Assembly (NCBI GenBank): GCA_947371915.1
Contig: CANBRM010000010.1
Coordinates: forward strand, 1 to 50,998
From: Comamonadaceae bacterium
GTDB lineage: Bacteria; Pseudomonadota; Gammaproteobacteria; Burkholderiales; Burkholderiaceae_C
Length of the DNA stretch: 50,998 nt
Direction: 5' to 3'
Shown here: positions 1 through 8,745 of the stretch, one piece after another
Position numbering within the stretch: the stretch's first letter is position 1
Layout of the letters: each line of letters opens with the position of its first letter
The notes under the pieces: model-generated
Seen by the model: the letters and a program-made list of their open reading frames with translations, nothing else
Database searches by the model: none
Told to the model about the DNA's origin: nothing
Translations under genes and position numbers: made by a program

Positions 1-1221
1 ATGTCCACCAAGACCCACGCCCCCCTGATCGCCACGTCGCAAAGCATGCACTTTGCGGCGCCGTTGGCACTACAAAGCGGCGCCAGCTTGCGCGACTACA
101 CGCTGGCTTATGAAACCTATGGCACGCTCAACGCTGACAAGTCGAATGCAGTGCTGGTGTGCCACGCCTTGAATGCCTCACACCATGTGGCCGGTGTGTA
201 CGAGAACCAAGTCCACAGCGAAGGCTGGTGGGACAACATGATTGGCCCCGGCAAGCCGGTGGACACCGAGCGTTTCTTTGTGATTGGCGTCAACAACCTG
301 GGCTCCTGCTTTGGTTCGACCGGTCCCATGCACACCCACCCCGACACCGGGCAGGTGTACGGTGCCGACTTTCCGGTGGTGACGGTGGAAGACTGGGTCA
401 ATGCCCAGGCCTTGCTGTTGGACGCTTTGGGCATCACCCAACTGGCCGCCGTGATGGGTGGCAGCTTGGGCGGCATGCAGGCGCTGAGTTGGACACTGCA
501 ACACCCCGAACGGGTGCGTCACGCTGTGGTGGTGGCCAGTGCGCCTAACTTGACGGCTGAAAACATCGCCTTCAACGAGGTGGCGCGACGCGCCATCGTG
601 ACCGACCCAGACTTTCATGGCGGGCATTTTTATCAGCATGGCGTGGTGCCCAAACGCGGCCTGCGCATTGCACGCATGGTGGGCCACATCACCTACCTGA
701 GCGACGATGTGATGAACGAGAAGTTTGGCCGGGAGCTGCGCGACGCCCTGGCAGGCAGCGCCACTGGCTACCGTTACTCGACGCAAGACGTCGAGTTTCA
801 GATTGAAAGCTACCTGCGCTACCAAGGCGACAAGTTCAGCGAGTACTTTGACGCCAACACCTACTTGCTCATCACCCGCGCCCTCGATTACTTCGACCCC
901 GCACGCACCTACGGTGGCAATTTGTCAGCCGCCTTTGCCCGCACCCAAGCCAAGTTTTTGCTGGTCAGCTTCACCACGGATTGGCGCTTCTCCCCCGAAC
1001 GCAGCCGCGAGATGGTGCAAGCCTTGCTAGACAACCAACGTGATGTGAGCTACGCCGAAATTGACGCCCCACACGGCCACGATGCCTTCTTGCTCGACGA
1101 CGCCCGCTATATGAACGTGGTGCGCTCGTACTTTGCGCGTATCAGCGGTGAGTTGACCTCGGGCAGTTCTAGCCATAGCGCTCAGCCTGCCATGGCTGCC
1201 CACACCGGAGGTGCCGCATGA
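1..1221 (+). CDS. metX: Homoserine O-acyltransferase MetX
   Basis: Transfers an acyl group (acetyl or succinyl) from its CoA ester to the hydroxyl of L-homoserine, the committed step of methionine synthesis in the cytoplasm. The 406-residue protein has the alpha/beta-hydrolase fold of the MetX family. The nucleophile elbow GGSLGG puts the catalytic Ser at 155, with Asp327 in TTDWRF and His360 in GHDAF completing the triad. The ATG is the first base of the window, so its promoter and ribosome site lie outside; the N-terminus matches normal MetX proteins and looks complete. The last codon overlaps metW (ATGA), the usual betaproteobacterial metX-metW pair. MetX enzymes differ in acyl donor and annotations of this branch are often succinyltransferase, so I leave the donor open. 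The family call is very secure. Confidence 0.96.
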   Translation: MSTKTHAPLIATSQSMHFAAPLALQSGASLRDYTLAYETYGTLNADKSNAVLVCHALNASHHVAGVYENQVHSEGWWDNMIGPGKPVDTERFFVIGVNNLGSCFGSTGPMHTHPDTGQVYGADFPVVTVEDWVNAQALLLDALGITQLAAVMGGSLGGMQALSWTLQHPERVRHAVVVASAPNLTAENIAFNEVARRAIVTDPDFHGGHFYQHGVVPKRGLRIARMVGHITYLSDDVMNEKFGRELRDALAGSATGYRYSTQDVEFQIESYLRYQGDKFSEYFDANTYLLITRALDYFDPARTYGGNLSAAFARTQAKFLLVSFTTDWRFSPERSREMVQALLDNQRDVSYAEIDAPHGHDAFLLDDARYMNVVRSYFARISGELTSGSSSHSAQPAMAAHTGGAA

Positions 1222-1796
1222 CCCACGACAACTTGCTGGCCATCGCCGCGCTGGTTCCACACGGCAGCCGCGTGCTCGACCTCGGCTGCGGCGACGGCGC
1301 TTTGCTGGCCCATCTGCAACAACACAAAGCCTGCACCGGCTACGGCGTGGAGCTGGACGACAGCAACGTGCTCGCTTGCGTGCAACGCGGCGTGAACGTG
1401 CTGCAACTCAACCTCGACAAAGGGCTGCGCGTGTTTGGCGACCAGTCGTTTGACGTGGTGCTGCAAATCGACACGCTGCAACACCTGCACAACGCCGAAA
1501 CCATGCTGCGCGAAACTGTGCGTGTGGGCAAAACCGGCATCATCGCGTTCCCTAACTTCGCGCATTGGCCCAACCGCTTGAGCATTCTGCAAGGCCGCAT
1601 GCCCGTCACCAAGCGCTTGCCCTACCAGTGGTACGACACGCCCAACATCCGCGTGGGCACGTTTACTGACTTTGGGGTGCTGGCCCGTAAAAATGGCTTG
1701 CACGTGCTCGACGCCTTCGGCTTGCAAGACGGCCAACGTGTCGATGTGTGGCCCAACGCGATGGCGGGCACCGCCGTCTTTAAATTGCAAAAATAA
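1218..1796 (+). CDS. metW: Methionine biosynthesis protein MetW
   Basis: A 192-residue class I SAM-dependent methyltransferase-like protein. The SAM-binding motif LDLGCGDG lies near residues 17-24, followed by the MetW-typical [10 protein letters not shown] and [10 protein letters not shown] segments. The start overlaps the metX stop by four bases (ATGA), so the two are translationally coupled. In other bacteria MetW works with MetX in homoserine acylation; its precise biochemical role is less clear than its genetic link. Length and position are typical. Confidence 0.95.
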   Translation: MTHDNLLAIAALVPHGSRVLDLGCGDGALLAHLQQHKACTGYGVELDDSNVLACVQRGVNVLQLNLDKGLRVFGDQSFDVVLQIDTLQHLHNAETMLRETVRVGKTGIIAFPNFAHWPNRLSILQGRMPVTKRLPYQWYDTPNIRVGTFTDFGVLARKNGLHVLDAFGLQDGQRVDVWPNAMAGTAVFKLQK

Positions 1797-1810
1797 CTCA
1801 GGAGTTGCAG

Positions 1811-3271
1811 ATGAATGCACGCGCCCCCGCCCTCGACACCCAAGCCTTGCTGCAATCGGTGACCCAAGCGTGGGACAGCGACATCGTCGCGCAGCTCACC
1901 AACTACATCGCCATTCCCGCCAAGTCACCTGCGTTTGACGCCGACTGGGCGCAGCACGGCCACATCGACCTCGTGGTGCAACGCGCTGCCGATTGGGTGT
2001 TGGCGCAAAAGGTGGCGGGGCTGACGCTGGAGGTGATTCGCTTACCCGGCCGCACGCCCGTGCTGTTCTTTGAAGTCGCCGCCACGCGGCCCAGCGATGC
2101 ACAAAGCGAAACGGTGCTGATGTACGGGCACCTCGACAAGCAACCCGAGTTCAGCGGATGGCGCAACGACCTCGGGCCTTGGACGCCCAAGTTTGAAGAC
2201 GGCAAGCTCTACGGCCGCGGCGGCGCGGACGACGGCTATGCCATCTACGCCAGCATCGCGGCCCTTCAAGCCCTGAAAGCGCAAAACACACCGCACCCCC
2301 GCATCGTGGGGTTGATTGAGACCTGCGAAGAATCAGGCTCTTACGACTTGCTGCCTTATGTCGACGCCTTGCGCACGCGCTTGGGCAACGTCGGTTTGGT
2401 GATGTGCCTCGACAGCGGCGCGGGCAACTACGACCAGCTGTGGCTCACCACCAGCTTGCGCGGCATGGCCAGCGGCGTGCTGAAGGTGGAGGTGCTCAGC
2501 GAAGGCGTGCATTCAGGCGACGCCTCGGGCGTGGTGCCGTCGAGCTTTCGCATCATGCGCCAAGTGCTCGACCGCTTGGAAGACAGCGCCACAGGCCGCT
2601 TGTTGCCCGCACAGTTTCACGTTGAAGTGCCCGCTGACCGCTTGCGCCAAGCGCAGGCCACCGCCGCCTTGCTGGGCGACGGACTGTACAAACGCTTTCC
2701 GTGGGCACACCACGATTGCGGCGGCGCCAACTTGGTCACCTTGCCCATGACACAAGACCCGCTGCAAGCCCTGTTGCAACGCACCTGGACGCCCACCCTG
2801 AGCGTCACCGGTGCTGAGGGCCTGCCGGCCTTCAAAGACGCGGGCAACGTGCTACGCCCGTCCACGGCTTTCAAGCTCAGCCTGCGCTTACCGCCGCTGG
2901 TCGATGCCGCCCAAGCGGTGCAAGACCTCAAAGCCTTGCTCGAAGACAACGCCCCTTACCAAGCGAACGTGACCTTTCACGCCCAAGGCTCGGCCAACGG
3001 CTGGAACGCACCCACCTCCGCGCCATGGTTTGAACAAGCGCTAGACGACGCCAGCTTGGCCCACTTTGGCGCACCTTGCGCCACAATTGGCCAAGGTGGC
3101 ACCATCCCCCTGATGAACATGCTGAGCCAAGGCTTCCCCAAAGCACAAATGATGGTGTGCGGCGTGCTGGGCCCCAAGAGCAACGCACACGGTCCCAACG
3201 AGTTTTTGCATGTGCCGTTTGCCAAGAAGCTCACCGCCGCCGTGGCGCAAGTGATTGCGGCGATGCCATGA
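1811..3271 (+). CDS. M20 family metallopeptidase (dipeptidase-like)
   Basis: A 486-residue di-zinc peptidase of the M20/ArgE/CNDP family, probably a cytoplasmic dipeptidase or carboxypeptidase. The metal-site motifs are all visible: GHLDKQPE (His107, Asp109), GRGGADDG (bridging Asp near 140), the catalytic/ligand pair in ETCEESGS (Glu173-Glu174) and CLDSGAG (Asp201). A dimerisation domain follows at roughly 215-380, with the C-terminal ligand His probably in the NAHGPNE segment. I chose ATG 1811 because AGGAG sits six bases upstream; a TTG at 1805 is in frame but overlaps that site. It lies 14 bases after metW and overlaps the next gene by four bases. The substrate cannot be told from sequence. 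Confidence 0.9.
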   Translation: MNARAPALDTQALLQSVTQAWDSDIVAQLTNYIAIPAKSPAFDADWAQHGHIDLVVQRAADWVLAQKVAGLTLEVIRLPGRTPVLFFEVAATRPSDAQSETVLMYGHLDKQPEFSGWRNDLGPWTPKFEDGKLYGRGGADDGYAIYASIAALQALKAQNTPHPRIVGLIETCEESGSYDLLPYVDALRTRLGNVGLVMCLDSGAGNYDQLWLTTSLRGMASGVLKVEVLSEGVHSGDASGVVPSSFRIMRQVLDRLEDSATGRLLPAQFHVEVPADRLRQAQATAALLGDGLYKRFPWAHHDCGGANLVTLPMTQDPLQALLQRTWTPTLSVTGAEGLPAFKDAGNVLRPSTAFKLSLRLPPLVDAAQAVQDLKALLEDNAPYQANVTFHAQGSANGWNAPTSAPWFEQALDDASLAHFGAPCATIGQGGTIPLMNMLSQGFPKAQMMVCGVLGPKSNAHGPNEFLHVPFAKKLTAAVAQVIAAMP

Positions 3272-4119
3272 CACTTCCCCTGCGCTCAACGCTTGGGGCG
3301 GGTGACCAGCAGCTGACGGTGTACGACTGGCCCCTGTCCGAACATCACCCCGCAGACACCCAACGCGGCACCGTGTTGTTGGTGCACGGGCTGGGCGAGC
3401 ACATGGGCCGTTACGCCCACGTCGCCCAACAGCTCAATGCTTGGGGCTTTGATGTACGCGGTTACGACCACCACGGACATGGCCTGTCCAGCGGTGTCCG
3501 AGGCACCTTGCCCACACCCCGTCGGCTACTGGACGACTTGGCGCGGGTGATCGACCACACGCGAGACGCCATGCCGTCACACACACATCGTCTCATCCTG
3601 TTGGGTCACAGCATGGGTGGCTTGGTGGTGGCGCGTGCCGTGGCCGAACAATTGCGGCCTGTTGATGGTTTGGTGATGTCCTCACCGGCCTTGCGCACCG
3701 ACATCAACTGGCTGCAAAAAATGCTGCTCGCCACCTTGCCGCACGTCGCGCCACAGTTGTGCGTGGACAACGGCCTTGATGCCCGCTGGGTGGCCCGCAA
3801 CACACAGGTGGTGCAAGCCTACAAAACCGACCCGCTGGTACACCGAAAAATCTCTGCCGCATTGGGTGCCTGGATCTTGGACCAAGGCGAAGCCACACTG
3901 GACCAAGCCGCGCAGTGGCACGTGCCCACCTTGTTGCTGTACGCCGGCCAAGACCGCTTGGTCAGCCCCGAGGGCAGTGCCCTGTTTGCGCAGCGCGCCC
4001 CCTCACACCTCGTGACCGCACATGTCTACCCAGCGATGTACCACGAGATCTTTAACGACCCAGAGGTCGACCAGGTGTTTGCTGATTTGCGGGCTTGGTT
4101 GTTGCGAGCGGAATGCTGA
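3268..4119 (+). CDS. Alpha/beta hydrolase, lysophospholipase / monoacylglycerol lipase-like
   Basis: A 283-residue serine hydrolase of the Hydrolase_4 type. It shows the oxyanion motif HGLGEH, the GYDHHGHGLS segment typical of monoglyceride lipases, and the nucleophile elbow GHSMGG with Ser115. The acid (AGQDRLVS region) and His (YPAMYHEIFND) of the triad are near the C-terminus. No signal peptide is seen, so it is probably cytoplasmic. The start ATG at 3268 overlaps the upstream peptidase stop (ATGA), and the reading frame open further upstream is just overlap. The gene converges with rsmE, with only 24 bases between the stops. The natural ester substrate is unknown. Confidence 0.88.
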   Translation: MTLPLRSTLGAGDQQLTVYDWPLSEHHPADTQRGTVLLVHGLGEHMGRYAHVAQQLNAWGFDVRGYDHHGHGLSSGVRGTLPTPRRLLDDLARVIDHTRDAMPSHTHRLILLGHSMGGLVVARAVAEQLRPVDGLVMSSPALRTDINWLQKMLLATLPHVAPQLCVDNGLDARWVARNTQVVQAYKTDPLVHRKISAALGAWILDQGEATLDQAAQWHVPTLLLYAGQDRLVSPEGSALFAQRAPSHLVTAHVYPAMYHEIFNDPEVDQVFADLRAWLLRAEC

Positions 4120-4143
4120 AAGCGATTGGGACAACCCAAGCGT

Positions 4144-4992
4144 TCAAACCAACGTGAGCATGGCCAAGGCGGCCAAGGCGGCCGTTTCAGCCCGCAACAC
4201 GCGGTTACCCAAGCTCACCGCCGCGAAGCCTTTGGCGCGGGCCGCGGCATCTTCTGCATCGTTCAAGCCGCCTTCGGGGCCGTTGAGTAGCACCCAAGTT
4301 TTTGGCGTGGACAAGGACGGGATATCGACCAGCGTTGCCAATGACGCGGTGTTTTCATGCCTTGCATCGGAAACCTGCTGAGCTTCCATCAGAGCTTGCA
4401 TAAGTGCGTTCAGCGGCTGCGTGCTGGCGTGCAACGACAGCACGGCGTGCACGGTGGCGTCGCCGACCTGCGCAGCTTCGATTTGTGCCGTCGTCGTTGG
4501 TGAGCCAACCGTTTGACGCGCCAGCCACGTTTCCAAACGCTCGGGCAAGTCGATCACCGGCACGCGGTTGCGGCCGCATTGCTCGCACGCGCTGGCAGCA
4601 ACAGCTTGCCAATGGGCTTGTTTTTTCTCGGCGCGTTCGCCACTCAAGCGAATCACGCTGCGCTCCGTCATGAGCGGGGTGATGCGGTACACCCCGAGTT
4701 CGGTGGCTTTTTCAACCAACCAGTCCATGCGCTCGTTGGCGGGCATGCCGACGGCCAAATGCACGCGTTGGGCGGCCTCTCGCTCCACCGCCAAGTGCTC
4801 ACGCACGACCACGCGCACATCGCTGCGGCCCATGTGTTCAACCTCGGCGATGTACTCACCGCCCTCGCCGTTGAACAAGGTCAGCGTGTGGCCGGGTTGC
4901 ATGCGCAGCACTTGCACATGGCGGGCGGCGGTGGCGGGCAAGTCCAGCACCAAACCGATGGACAAGGGCAGGGGGCAGTGAAAACGCGCCAT
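4144..4992 (-). CDS. rsmE: 16S rRNA (uracil-1498-N3)-methyltransferase RsmE
   Basis: Methylates N3 of U1498 in helix 44 of 16S rRNA. The 282-residue protein has an N-terminal PUA-like part (MARFHCPLPL start, then residues to about 75) and a C-terminal SPOUT methyltransferase. The SPOUT knot motifs LLNGPEGGL, SLGNRVLRAETA and the terminal ALAMLTLV are diagnostic. Residues about 150-195 hold an extra loop rich in Thr/Ala. It begins two bases after the amgK stop, so it is the second gene of a leftward pair, and its ribosome site lies inside amgK. The amgK-rsmE coupling is unexplained functionally but not unusual. Confidence 0.94.
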   Translation of the reverse strand: MARFHCPLPLSIGLVLDLPATAARHVQVLRMQPGHTLTLFNGEGGEYIAEVEHMGRSDVRVVVREHLAVEREAAQRVHLAVGMPANERMDWLVEKATELGVYRITPLMTERSVIRLSGERAEKKQAHWQAVAASACEQCGRNRVPVIDLPERLETWLARQTVGSPTTTAQIEAAQVGDATVHAVLSLHASTQPLNALMQALMEAQQVSDARHENTASLATLVDIPSLSTPKTWVLLNGPEGGLNDAEDAAARAKGFAAVSLGNRVLRAETAALAALAMLTLV

Positions 4993-4994
4993 GT

Positions 4995-6182
4995 TTAAAC
5001 CTTGCGACCCGGGGTGAGGCGCGGGAAGGCCAAGCTGATGGCGGGCTCGGTGCCTTCCACCTTGTCAATCAAACGCAGCAGGGGCGTGAGCTCGCTGTAA
5101 CGGCTGGCGGTGGAGCGGATGTAGTGGATGAAACGCGGCGCATCGGCCAAGTACTTGGGCTTGCCATCGCGCAAGGTGAGGCGAGCGAAGATACCGGCCA
5201 CTTTGAGGTGGCGCTGCAGGCCCATCCACTCGACGGCACGGAAAAACTCGCCGAAGTCTTGCGACCAACCGTCGTGGTCCATCAGGCCGACTTTGCGAGC
5301 GCGTTCCCAGTAACGGATGGTGATGTCGAGCACGAAGTCTTCGTCCCATGTCAAAAACGCATCGCGCATCAGGCTGGCGATGTCGTAGGTGACGGGGCCG
5401 TAAACGGCGTCTTGGAAGTCCAACACGCCTAGGCGTGTTTTCATGGTTTCGCCCAAGCGTGTTTCCACGGCTTCGCCTAAGCGTTGCTCCGCAGAGTCAC
5501 GCGGCATCATCAAATTGCGGGGCATGAAATCGCGGTGCACATACACACTGGGCGCGGCCAAGTTGCGCTGCACGATGGTCTCGAAAGTTTTGCCGAGCAT
5601 GTCGCGCTGGGTGCTGTCGAGTTGAAGCTGGCGGTGTTGGGTCAAGTACCAATCAGGGAACAGCGACAACTCGCGCTTTAACAACGCGTCGTCGTACGCG
5701 GGCAGCACACCGGGGCGGCTGCTTTGTTGCAAGGCCAGCAACGCATCGAGCGCACGCATGTAGAGCGCGTGGTTGGCTTGGGGGTGGTCGCGGTCGATGA
5801 CGTCCATCATGGTTTGGTGGCCAATGTCGTCGAGCAACATGAAGCCTTGGGGCTCGTCCCAGGCCAAGATGCGGGGCACGTACAAGCCGGCGTCTTGCAT
5901 CAAGCGGGCAATGCGCACAAAGGGTTCGCAGTTTTCTTTGTCGGGCGGTGCATCCATGATGACGCACGACGCCGCAGCAGCGCCCGGCGCTAAATCGACC
6001 CGAAAGTAGCGCCTGAAGCTGGCATCGGCCGACGCGGCACGCACGGTGGCGGGCAGCACGCCGTGGGCCTGCGCGAGGGGCTGGAGCCACTGGTGAAACG
6101 CCGCCGCGCGTTCGGGCTGGGCCCATTCAATGGCGGGGAAAGAGGGGGTGCCCGAAGGCTGGGAGGTAGGCTGAGTGCTCAT
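4995..6182 (-). CDS. amgK: Sugar kinase AmgK-like (N-acetylmuramate/N-acetylglucosamine anomeric kinase)
   Basis: A 395-residue aminoglycoside-phosphotransferase-fold kinase. The catalytic loop VHRDFMPRN (His216, Asp218, Asn223) and metal-binding LDFQDA (Asp255) are intact, as is the family-typical N-terminal ASADASFRRYFRV. In Pseudomonas, AmgK phosphorylates MurNAc/GlcNAc at C1 and MurU then makes UDP-MurNAc, a recycling route that bypasses early peptidoglycan synthesis. There amgK-murU sits beside lptD; here amgK is divergent from lptD and the murU-like gene is at 19003-19830. Residues 234-252, between the two catalytic motifs, carry an 8-residue tandem repeat (RLGEAVET, RLGETMKT, RLG) from a 24-base DNA repeat. 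No clear Shine-Dalgarno precedes the ATG. The kinase fold is certain; MurNAc specificity is inferred from neighbourhood. Confidence 0.85.
   Translation of the reverse strand: MSTQPTSQPSGTPSFPAIEWAQPERAAAFHQWLQPLAQAHGVLPATVRAASADASFRRYFRVDLAPGAAAASCVIMDAPPDKENCEPFVRIARLMQDAGLYVPRILAWDEPQGFMLLDDIGHQTMMDVIDRDHPQANHALYMRALDALLALQQSSRPGVLPAYDDALLKRELSLFPDWYLTQHRQLQLDSTQRDMLGKTFETIVQRNLAAPSVYVHRDFMPRNLMMPRDSAEQRLGEAVETRLGETMKTRLGVLDFQDAVYGPVTYDIASLMRDAFLTWDEDFVLDITIRYWERARKVGLMDHDGWSQDFGEFFRAVEWMGLQRHLKVAGIFARLTLRDGKPKYLADAPRFIHYIRSTASRYSELTPLLRLIDKVEGTEPAISLAFPRLTPGRKV
5428..5499 (-). repeat. 24-base tandem repeat inside amgK
   Basis: Two near-identical 24-base units (5428-5451 and 5452-5475) and a decayed third (5476-5499) encode successive octapeptides starting RLG. 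The copies differ at few positions, so the expansion looks recent. It keeps frame and lies in the loop between the kinase catalytic motifs. Confidence 0.8.
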
Positions 6183-6276
6183 GGATAATCTAAATTCTAC
6201 AAATCAGCCTAGGCCGACCCTTTTTTAAGTGTGTCTTGACCGCGTGCTGTGCTCTTTTTAAGGTTGTCCCGCGTTC

Positions 6277-8745
6277 ATGTTGCTGCCCGATTTTCCCCGC
6301 CGTGCGTGTGCCTTGTCTTGGCTGGCGTTGGGCTTGCTGAGCAACGGCGCTGTTTTGGCGCAAGCGCAGAACACCGTGCCATCCGTGAGCGCACCGCCTT
6401 TGGTGCTGCGCCCGAGCAGCTTGCTGCAAGAAAAAATCAGCGACGACACGCGACAACAACTCCCCTCGTTTTTGCAAAGCGACAACTTGAGCGGTCGCAC
6501 CGATGTGCAATCCGTGCTCGAAGGCCATGTGGAATTTCGCCGTGGCGATTTGCTGCTCAAAGCCGACCGCCTTGAATACAACCAAATCGACGACTTGGCC
6601 AAAGCACGCGGCCATGTTTACATCAACCGCGCAGGCAATGTGTACCAAGGCCCCGCGCTCGATTTGCATTTGGATGCGTTTGAAGGCTTTTTCACCCAGC
6701 CCAGCTACCAGCTGCTGAAGAACAAAGCGCATGGCCAAGCGGAACGCATCGACTTCATCGACAGCGCCAACACGGTGCTGCACCACGCCGACTTCACCAC
6801 CTGCCAACGCAAGCCCGGCCCAAGTTGGATGCCCGATTGGTTTTTCAAAGCCGACAAGATCACCTTGGACACCGACCGCAACGTGGGCGTGGCCGAAGGC
6901 GCGTCACTGCGCTTCAAAGGGGTGCCCATCTTGCCCGTGCCGTCGCTGGCATTTCCGCTCAGCGAAGAGCGCAAATCTGGCCTGCTGCCACCCACGATTG
7001 GCGTGGACAACATTGGCGGCTTGGAATACACGCAGCCCTATTACGTCAACCTCGCGCCCAACCGCGACGTGACCTTCTTCCCGACCTACTGGAGCAAGCG
7101 CGGCCTGAACTTTGGTACCGAATTCCGCTACCTCGAAAGCGCCGCGCCTCAACCCGTGTTCCAAGGCCAATTGCGCTTGGACTACATGGAAAAAGACCAG
7201 CTACGCGAGTCACGCCGCTGGGGCATGCAATACACACACGCGGGCATCCTGAACCCCAATTACGCCGGTGGACAACTGGGCCTGACGCTGAACATGAGCC
7301 GCGTCAGCGACGACGATTACTGGAAAGACTTTTCCTTGATCGGCAACTCGGGCATCCAGCGCTTGCTCAACAACGACGCCAACCTGAACTGGACCGACGG
7401 CACTTACAGCACCGGCATGCGCGTGCAACGTTGGCAAACGCTGCAAGATTTGTTGAACACCAGCAACCGCATCACGCCCCCCTTTGACCGTGCGCCGCAG
7501 TTCACCGCCCGCATGCAACGCCACAGCGTGGGTGGGTTTGACTTCAGCGTGGACGGCGACTTGACGCGCTTTGAATCGATCCGTGATATCGACTGCACAG
7601 CCGCAGCCAGCAGCACGACTTACAACAACTGCGCGCCCAACGCCAACCGCGCGGTGTCGTGGGTGCAACTGAGCCGTCCCTTTGTCTCGCCCTATGGCTA
7701 CCTCACGCCCAAAGTGCAAGTGCACGGACGCAGCTATCAATTTGACGGCGGCTTGCCCAACGCACAGTTTTATGGCGCTCGCCAAGGTCAAACCAGTGCG
7801 AGTGTGACGGTGCCCACCTTCAGCCTTGACAGCGGCATGGCCTTCGAGCGCAGCAGCCGCTGGTTCGACCGCGCATGGGTGCAAACCTTGGAGCCGCGTG
7901 CGTTTTATGTCTACACGCCCTACCGTGAACAAAACTACCTGCCCAACTACGACTCGGGCGGCAATGCCTTCAACTTCGCCAGCATCTTTACCGAGAACGC
8001 TTTTGGTGGGCACGACCGCATCTCCGACAGCAAGCTCTTGACGCTGGGCGTGACCTCACGTTTGCTCGACCCCGAAACCGGTGCCGAGGGCGCCCGCTTT
8101 GGCGTGGCCCAGCGCCTGCGCATGCAAGAGCAACGCGTGACCTTGCCTGACGACCCCACAGCCAAAGCCGGTATCAGCGAAATCTTGGCCGGCGCCACGC
8201 TCAACCTCAACCGCACGTGGGCCTTGGACTCCGCTGTTCAGTACAACCAAAAGACCAACAACATGCTGCGCCGCATGGTGGCGGGGCGCTACAACCCCGG
8301 CTCTTACCGCGTCATTAATGCGGCGGTTCGCACGCAAAACGATGAGAACGGCGAGCCACTGTCCAAGCAGGTCGACGTGGGCTGGCAATGGCCCTTGCAC
8401 GACCTGTGGGGCGGTGGCGACGATGACAGCGCCGAAGGCCGTGGTTTGGGCGAGGGCCGCTGGTACAGCGTGGCGCGTCTGAACTACAACCCGATGGACA
8501 AACGGGTGGTCGAGTCCATCATCGGCTTCGAATACGATGCAGGCTGCTGGATCAGCCGTGTGGTGGCCGAGCGTTTGCAAGTGGCCGACGGTTTGGCCCG
8601 ACAACGCTTGTTGTTCCAACTTGAATTTGTGGGCTTCTCGCGCATTGGCACCAACGCCATGGGCTCGCTGCGCACCAATGTGCCGCGCTACCAACCGTTG
8701 CGCCAGCCCTCCATGACCCCTAGCCGTTTTGGCAATTACGATTGA
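6277..8745 (+). CDS. lptD: LPS-assembly protein LptD
   Basis: Outer-membrane beta-barrel that, with LptE, inserts lipopolysaccharide into the outer leaflet. The 822-residue protein starts with a signal peptide (Arg-rich start, hydrophobic core, cleavage near AVLAQAQ at about residue 30). An OstA/LptA-like periplasmic domain follows (about 55-170, including GHVEFRRGDLLLKADRLEYN), then the LptD barrel to the C-terminus. Cysteines at TTCQR and DAGCW are placed to make the essential interdomain disulfide; the second is a single Cys rather than the adjacent pair of E. coli. It is the first gene of lptD-surA-ksgA and overlaps surA. A weak AAGG lies upstream. Divergent promoters must sit in the 94 bases between it and amgK. 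Confidence 0.97.
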   Translation: MLLPDFPRRACALSWLALGLLSNGAVLAQAQNTVPSVSAPPLVLRPSSLLQEKISDDTRQQLPSFLQSDNLSGRTDVQSVLEGHVEFRRGDLLLKADRLEYNQIDDLAKARGHVYINRAGNVYQGPALDLHLDAFEGFFTQPSYQLLKNKAHGQAERIDFIDSANTVLHHADFTTCQRKPGPSWMPDWFFKADKITLDTDRNVGVAEGASLRFKGVPILPVPSLAFPLSEERKSGLLPPTIGVDNIGGLEYTQPYYVNLAPNRDVTFFPTYWSKRGLNFGTEFRYLESAAPQPVFQGQLRLDYMEKDQLRESRRWGMQYTHAGILNPNYAGGQLGLTLNMSRVSDDDYWKDFSLIGNSGIQRLLNNDANLNWTDGTYSTGMRVQRWQTLQDLLNTSNRITPPFDRAPQFTARMQRHSVGGFDFSVDGDLTRFESIRDIDCTAAASSTTYNNCAPNANRAVSWVQLSRPFVSPYGYLTPKVQVHGRSYQFDGGLPNAQFYGARQGQTSASVTVPTFSLDSGMAFERSSRWFDRAWVQTLEPRAFYVYTPYREQNYLPNYDSGGNAFNFASIFTENAFGGHDRISDSKLLTLGVTSRLLDPETGAEGARFGVAQRLRMQEQRVTLPDDPTAKAGISEILAGATLNLNRTWALDSAVQYNQKTNNMLRRMVAGRYNPGSYRVINAAVRTQNDENGEPLSKQVDVGWQWPLHDLWGGGDDDSAEGRGLGEGRWYSVARLNYNPMDKRVVESIIGFEYDAGCWISRVVAERLQVADGLARQRLLFQLEFVGFSRIGTNAMGSLRTNVPRYQPLRQPSMTPSRFGNYD

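Noticed and set aside
3076-3267. Longer start for the alpha/beta hydrolase
   Set aside because: It lies inside the peptidase gene in another frame; the ATGA overlap start gives the normal hydrolase N-terminus.
4126-4139. TTGGG-ACAA-CCCAA hairpin between the convergent hydrolase and rsmE genes
   Set aside because: Only five base pairs and no T-run on either side, so not called a terminator.
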